DNA of 64,000 bases from an uncultured Pelagibacteraceae bacterium (GTDB taxonomy: Bacteria; Pseudomonadota; Alphaproteobacteria; Pelagibacterales; Pelagibacteraceae): positions 1 to 64,000 of the forward strand of contig CABYPE010000002.1 in assembly GCA_902520685.1 (NCBI GenBank). The letters are read 5' to 3'. The notes beneath the pieces are model-generated. The model had not been told where the DNA came from, ran no database searches, and saw only the letters and a program-made list of their open reading frames with translations. A program made the position numbers and the translations under genes. How positions within the stretch are numbered: position 1 is the first letter of the stretch; each line of letters opens with the position of its first letter. Positions 63,383-64,000 of the stretch are shown piece by piece.

Positions 63383-64000
63383 ATGACAATAGAAAATTCA
63401 AAAGTAGTAGATCTAAATATTAAAAAAGAAGACAGGGTTTTAGACTTTAGTGATTTTCAAAAGCAAGAAATTAAATTTGATATTAAAGAATTACAAGAGG
63501 CTTATCACCAGATAGTAAAAATTAAAAAATTTGAGGATGCAGGAGTCTCCCACTTTGGAGCTATATCATTAACTCAAATACCTGGAGATCCAGATTCAAT
63601 TAAAGGCAGTAAAGCTCGAGGTATATTTTGGACAAAACCTGATAGATCAGGAAAAGAAGTTGTTCGAGATGAATCTTTAAATGAGTCGGCTTATTCAGAA
63701 TTTATTAAAGATTATGAAAATACTTATTTTAAAGAAGTTTATGATGTTCTTTCATCTAGATATAAACTTGGAAGAGTAAGAGTTCTTTTAAAAGAACCAA
63801 GATCAACTTTGAGTTGGCACAGAGATCCTGAACCAAGATTGCACATACCTATAATTACAAACCCTGGTTCAATAATGGTAATTGATAATGTAGCAAAACA
63901 TATGCCTGCTGATGGATCAGTCTGGATTACTAATAATACCAAATATCATAATGCATTCAACGGTGGAGAAGAAAATAGAATACATTTAGTTGCTTGTGTT
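63383..64000 (+). CDS. Aspartyl/asparaginyl beta-hydroxylase-like 2-oxoglutarate/Fe(II) oxygenase, 3' truncated by window edge (absent from ORF track)
   Basis: Open frame of 206 codons to the window end; STLSWHRDPEPRLHIPIITN (HxD) ... AKHMPADGSVWITNNTKYHNAFNGGEENRIHLVACV (distal H and R). Confidence 0.72.
   Translation, partial: MTIENSKVVDLNIKKEDRVLDFSDFQKQEIKFDIKELQEAYHQIVKIKKFEDAGVSHFGAISLTQIPGDPDSIKGSKARGIFWTKPDRSGKEVVRDESLNESAYSEFIKDYENTYFKEVYDVLSSRYKLGRVRVLLKEPRSTLSWHRDPEPRLHIPIITNPGSIMVIDNVAKHMPADGSVWITNNTKYHNAFNGGEENRIHLVACV

Noticed and set aside
1-64000. CRISPR arrays, IS elements, prophage, integrase, toxin-antitoxin loci
   Set aside because: No direct-repeat/spacer arrays, transposase or integrase motifs found by reading the ORFs and spacers

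Overview
The window is a compact, very A+T-rich bacterial chromosome segment. Gene content and order look like a streamlined alphaproteobacterium of the SAR11/Pelagibacterales type (inference; no search was run). Positions 1-24000 hold the 3' part of rpoB, then rpoC, the str operon (rpsL-rpsG-fusA), the S10/spc/alpha ribosomal operons, secY, adk, rpoA and rplQ. Next come housekeeping genes (rluC-like, lipB, mgtE, panC, galU, ugd, ridA-like, topA, plsY, a pyrC-like gene, pyrB, ruvX, gatCAB), a MATE transporter, and a soxBDAG sarcosine oxidase operon followed by an amino-acid-type ABC binding protein and permease. A tRNA-Ser(GCU) follows, then a three-gene cassette (asnB-like, sugar/CTP nucleotidyltransferase-like, phosphonopyruvate-decarboxylase-like). 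The window ends with slt, dapA, smpB, folK, rsh, pyrE, pdxJ, acpS, lepB, rnc, recO, hemB and a truncated 2OG-oxygenase-like gene. The most notable observations are: (i) the cassette next to tRNA-Ser, which resembles part of a phosphonate pathway but has no PEP mutase; (ii) a structured, hairpin-rich leader between rpoC and rpsL; (iii) a sox-linked binding protein that has lost the canonical amine-binding Asp, paired with a permease carrying a lipobox-like N-terminus and no ATPase gene nearby; (iv) a dihydroorotase-like protein lacking the HxH metal motif; (v) a short RelA/SpoT protein in which TGS runs almost directly into ACT; and (vi) absence of tuf, rpmD and era from their usual operon positions.
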